Source: Mayamaea pseudoterrestris (Eukaryota; Bacillariophyta; Bacillariophyceae; Sellaphorales; Sellaphoraceae). From it: DNA of 64,000 bases. Made by a program: the position numbers and the translations under genes. Numbering within the stretch: the stretch's first letter is position 1; each line of letters opens with the position of its first letter. Location: positions 186,001 through 250,000 of the forward strand of contig BROI01000022.1 in assembly GCA_027923505.1 (NCBI GenBank), given 5' to 3'. Of the stretch, positions 60,407 to 64,000 are shown piece after piece. The notes beneath the pieces are model-generated. The model made no database searches and was not told the DNA's origin. It saw nothing but the letters and a program-made list of their open reading frames with translations.

Positions 60407-61523
60407 GTAATCGTGCAGCAGTTGAAGTAGCAGTAGCAGCTTGTCCTGTTGCTGCTTCCTGCTGCTTTTTTACATTTTGGTATGCACGTGGAGTGGATTG
60501 TCTGGAACCAGCCATGGCGGATCGCTGGCTAAGCGCTGCCAAGTATTTCATCAAATGTTTGGTCGTGACTGTCTTGCCAGCGCCCGACTCGCCCGAGACT
60601 AGTATGGATTGATCGAATCGTTTACCATAATGTTTCATTGTTGCTGTTCCATTTGCGATTTTTGTTGTCCCAATATTCATGTAAATGTTTCGCATCATGC
60701 TTCGAAAGGCGCCGTCGGCAATCGCATATGTATGTGGCGGCAGCGACTCGACCAAGGCTTGCTCCGCTTTGGTCCAGTATAATGCCATGACATCGTCGCC
60801 ATACAGCTCTGGCAACTGTTGAAATGGATTGCATGCAATGAGTACTGGACCAGTGGCAGTGTAAATGAGTCCCTTGTGGTATCTATGTTGAAGGCATTCC
60901 ACAACGGTTGGTTCATGAAAGTGCTGCAAAACAACCAAGTCATCTGGATAATGAGACGACTGGTTTCCAATGAGAATGTCGGTTCCAATCTTATCGGATG
61001 GTATTGTAAGGGTCATGTCGTTGTTATTGTCGTTGCCAGTGCTGTAGCTGCTGGATGCGCTTGCATCAAGCGAGACTCGAACGGAAAGTTGATTGTCATC
61101 TCGCCTTGTCATCCAGCCTTGTGTCCATTCGTACTCTTGAGTTTTGTTGTAGGATTGACATGTTATTCTTTGAATTTTTGCTTGTTCTTTGTCATTATTG
61201 CTGTTTCTTCTGAGTCTGATAATGTCGTCGTCACTCTTGTTGCGCTTAGGAGGCGCTCGATAGGATCTGACGCCTGGAAGGTCCTCGCTGCTGTGATTCC
61301 GATGCAGCCCATTCGTTTTCGCTTGTTCTTCTTCCTCGACTGCTCCTCCTTCATCGTTTCCTTGCGGCTGCTGCTCTGTCGCTCGTGCTCGTCGAAGGCC
61401 GCCTCTGGAAAATGCTTTCTTTGGTCGATTCTCATTGACAAGTTCCGTCCGGATCCAGACTCGTATTTCCTTCTTGTTGTCGTCGTCGTCGCTGCTGCTC
61501 CCGGGAGATTTATTAAATGACAT
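58131..61523 (-). CDS. Unconventional myosin heavy chain, copy B
   Basis: 1130 residues from ATG 61523 (MSFNKSPGSSSDDDD), equivalent to the copy A start. An in-frame ATG at 61556 would add 11 residues but is not shared with copy A. P-loop, switch I, switch II, PHYVRCIKPNE and the IQ-like segment are intact and nearly identical to copy A. The main difference is loop 1, where a run of 13 Thr codons (60,367-60,405) replaces three in copy A, with several replacements around it. The N-terminal 150 residues also differ more than the motor core. Function should be as for copy A, with possible differences in ADP-release kinetics through loop 1. Confidence 0.92.
60367..60405 (-). repeat. Thirteen-unit trinucleotide repeat coding for poly-Thr in myosin loop 1
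   Basis: (GTC)13 on the plus strand, read as 13 ACG/GAC-register Thr codons on the minus strand. The same place in copy A (about 42,940-42,950) has three Thr codons. The change is in frame. Confidence 0.9.
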
Positions 61524-61644
61524 GCTATCAGCTATAGCTAGTATAGATGGATCCAATTAATCCCGCTGGAAATGAAGAACAAAAGGTTGTTGGATCGGCT
61601 GTTTTCGTCGACATCCGGTCATTCGAAACCGCTACGACTATTAT

Positions 61645-61800
61645 TGCGGGGGGAACCCCCGCTCTTACGCTAACCCCTGAGAGGGTGGTCACGGGAATGG
61701 ATTGGCTGAGTCGTGCCGCATCCCATGCGAAAATTTTTTTGGGAGGGACCGGAACGGTCCCCCGGGGGACCGCAGGTCCCTCGAAGCGCGCGAGCGGGCG
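61645..61800. repeat. GC-rich hairpins at the right edge of copy B
   Basis: Two perfect 7-bp stems with the same GAA loop lie at 61646-61662 (GCGGGGGGAACCCCCGC) and 61745-61761 (GGGACCGGAACGGTCCC). Further CCCCCGGGGG and GCGGGCGCCCGC palindromes follow. The composition is much richer in GC than anywhere else in the window. It looks like the end of an inserted element or a structured boundary, but no second end or target duplication could be identified. Confidence 0.5.
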
Positions 61801-62144
61801 CCCGCTGACTCGGCAGAGGGTGCGACGTGCGTGCATGAACAGCCATCACTACAAAATCGTGCCATTGTGCCGAAATCAACCAGCAAGCAGCAACAGCATC
61901 GAACGTTCGACAACAAACACAACAAGCAAAAACGGAATTGAGAGAGGCGACAACAACCAACGCACCTCCATGGCAACACATAGTGTGACGCACCTCTAGC
62001 GCAGCAATCAACATGAATGGCGCGCCGCCTAGCGCCTAGGCATCGACGCATCGACGCCAGGCAGTCAGGCAGTCGTCGAACGTCGAACAGACATGCAGTC
62101 GAAAAATCAACCACCAGCAGCGTCAAACGTTCGTCAACGCCAAC

Positions 62145-62249
62145 ATGCAAAAAAGGAAAGCTCCTCCACGCAGCAGCCCCAACTGTTGTTGCTGCTATTG
62201 TCACTTGTCCTTTGATTCCTTCAAACGCCACCTCAAGTGCTGCTACTGA
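62145..62249 (+). CDS. Tiny open frame with a CCHC-like finger, possible mobile-element relic
   Basis: A 34-codon frame (MQKRKAPPRSS start) contains CCYCHLSFDSFKRHLKCC, whose Cys/His spacing resembles the single zinc finger at the N-terminus of some protist transposon proteins. It stops at once and no transposase or reverse transcriptase follows. The call is speculative. Confidence 0.2.
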   Translation: MQKRKAPPRSSPNCCCCYCHLSFDSFKRHLKCCY

Positions 62250-64000
62250 CAAGGAAAGAAGATTGATGTCAACGGAGCAGACACGGCTGCCGCAGCGCCG
62301 CAGCAGCCGTTCCAGGTTCCTGTCGCCAGAGCCATTCTCCATACGGCATACGGTCACCTTCCTAGCCCGTTACATTCTGGCAAGTAATGATCCTCTGAAT
62401 GGTGAATACAATGGTTAAAACAGCTCACTCAAACTGCTGATCTCCTTTAAACAGCAGCTGATTGCTTTAGAGAATTTGTTGGCACACCCTTGGAGACCAC
62501 TCCCATTCTTGTCGCTGCTTTGGTCAAGGCTGACAGCATCTGCGCCCTTGCATTCAAGCCATTGTTGGGGCCCAGCGGTACTGTATCTTGCCATTGCAGG
62601 CTGTACCAACCGCTGGGATAATCTAGTCATCAGTTCTGGTTTGGAGGTTTCAAGGCGTGGCAGGTTGTCGAATTGACGGTGGCAGATTTATGACCTTTGT
62701 CAATTGAACCGCTTCACCTACAATGGTCGAAAAGAGTGCGAGTGTGTGCCGCTAGAATTGAGCACGCTACCCCTTGCGCGCATTGGCCGAAACAAAATGG
62801 CAAGCTGATAGCAAGGATCCTTTCAAGTCGTTGAAGAATTCTATTGGGATTATAATATATTCCCAGTTTAGCAACCTGCAGGAATTCTAGTGGGCCTTTC
62901 AATGCCTTTATGTTTAGTAAGACTAATAGTTAACACGGTATTTACGCACAAAGTGCTCGCCGACTGATATTCTTTCGTGGGGCCCGCATCGTTCGTTTTC
63001 GCTTCGGCCAATACCGCAGAGACGGAATCGGTGTCGTACCGGTGTGGTCCCTCGTCGGTCCCTCGCATGTTGTCTTCTATTCTAGAAAAGTGTGCGCGGT
63101 TCCTTGGTTTCCGGGTTCTTTGATCGATTTTCATCGCATCGCCATCTTTGCGCTGTATTTGCGGGACCAAGGGAGCATTCCATTGCAACCAGCATTATGT
63201 CATGATGACTACAAGGAAGCAGGGAGTATGATTCCGTTGGAAATATTGCAGCGGGACCAAAATTGAGTGTGTGAGTCGCCTTTGTTTGAACGAGGTGCAA
63301 ACTGGTGACATCTTCAATCGTCGACGCGACGACCTTAACATGCATGCTTTTGGCTGAAACAGGCGCAATATACCATTTAATATATACTTGATACAATGGA
63401 CGAGTTAATAGTCTGGTATTACAGCTGTGGCCAAGGTTGTTGTAGTGTTTCTATCGAGATGATTTGAGTGAGTTTGCAAGAATCGTCCCAGCATGACCAA
63501 AACTAAAAGTTATGTTGCAATTTCGCATCTTTGCATTCTTCAATGATATACGTAGACGATGGTATGCTCAGATTCTCTGTATCATGATTCTGGACCGAGT
63601 TTGATCCCACAGAAGTACGAACTTGCGCAATCACGGATTTTGAGAACCGATGCGACGTTATTCGATTCATGCGATGGCAAGTATCACGCGCGCGAATCCA
63701 GCTTGTAAAGCTAGCTACCCTAGCCATGCCTACCGGTAGTCAACAGTATGAACGATACAGTTGTAATTAATGACAGCGGAGGAATGAGTGTGGATGGAAT
63801 CATTAGAAATGCTGCAGCCTTGGTGCCTTCAATGTCCGGCAATGGGATCCTTACCAGTTGTCTACAATAGCAAGCTGCTGACTGAGCAAACTGGTGTCGC
63901 TGTCTCGGGCTAGCCTGGTATCCTCAAAGTAAAGTACATTGGTGATTAATGGAACATTTGAGCTTGCTATTGAATCTCTTGTTCTTGTTCGTCAATTATG
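62250..64000. other. No supported gene
   Basis: Several short open frames on both strands carry no recognisable domain. The sequence has no counterpart elsewhere in the window. The last 300 bp may approach another gene, but nothing can be called. Confidence 0.4.

Larger units (their letters stand above)
51753..61644 (+). repeat. Segmental duplication, copy B (about 9.9 kb)
   Basis: Direct copy of 33,844-44,187 with the same gene order and strands. Homology begins in the last codons of the AAA gene and ends at CTATTAT (61,638-61,644), after which copy A and copy B have nothing in common. Divergence is uneven. About 800 bp of the SET gene are identical and the myosin motor differs at about 1 percent, while the SET 3' half differs at roughly 6 percent and the left 480 bp carry many small insertions and deletions. 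Confidence 0.93.

Noticed and set aside
61556-61556. Upstream ATG as the start of myosin copy B
   Set aside because: It adds only 11 residues that are not open in copy A, and the ATG at 61523 is the one shared by both copies.

Overview
This is a gene-dense nuclear window from a eukaryote. Coding regions are mostly intronless or carry one or two short GT-AG introns (about 55-180 bp, donors often GTACGT or GTAAGT), and genes sit close together with frequent divergent or convergent pairs. The mix fits a stramenopile, most likely a diatom: secretory SET-domain proteins, GT92 glycosyltransferases, a DUF1769 protein, a transglutaminase-like protein, a FAIM-like protein, a compact protist myosin and a SulP transporter. 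That assignment is inferred from gene content, not from a marker gene.

Layout. 0.6-5.9 kb: a small membrane protein, a SulP/SLC26 sulfate-type permease, a basic protein of unknown function. 6-13 kb: a 42-bp tandem array, a GT92 glycosyltransferase and a convergent XRN-type 5'-3' exoribonuclease. 13-16.8 kb: gene-poor, opening with a 52-bp tandem array. 16.9-24 kb: DUF1769 protein, RBBP5/Swd1 (COMPASS subunit) and a second GT92. 24.4-31.4 kb: FAIM-like protein, second 42-bp array, steroid 5-alpha-reductase-like enzyme, third 42-bp array, 2OG-Fe(II) oxygenase and two unknown proteins.

31.5-61.6 kb is dominated by a direct segmental duplication of about 10 kb. Copy A (about 33,844-44,187) holds the 5' end of a secreted SET+2OG protein, a divergent SET paralogue, a transglutaminase-like protein, an acidic protein and a myosin. 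Copy B (about 51,753-61,644) repeats them in the same order. Between the copies lie a longin-like tail-anchored protein, an inositol polyphosphate 5-phosphatase and an Msp1/ATAD1-like AAA ATPase. The left junction of copy B falls inside the last codons of the AAA gene, and the SET+2OG gene is only a decayed fragment in copy B. Identity between the copies is patchy (about 800 bp without a difference beside several percent divergence), which suggests gene conversion. After 61,644 the sequence is unrelated, begins with GC-rich hairpins and shows no convincing gene.

The most unusual signal is regulatory. Three separate arrays of one 42-bp unit, each with ACGTCA (CRE/bZIP-like) cores, sit with the proximal ACGTCA 56-83 bp upstream of the proposed start codons of three unrelated genes, always in the same orientation relative to the gene. 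A second motif family (core CAAAAACTTTGA) lies upstream of the XRN gene and of myosin copy A, where it forms near-perfect hairpins at the duplication breakpoint.
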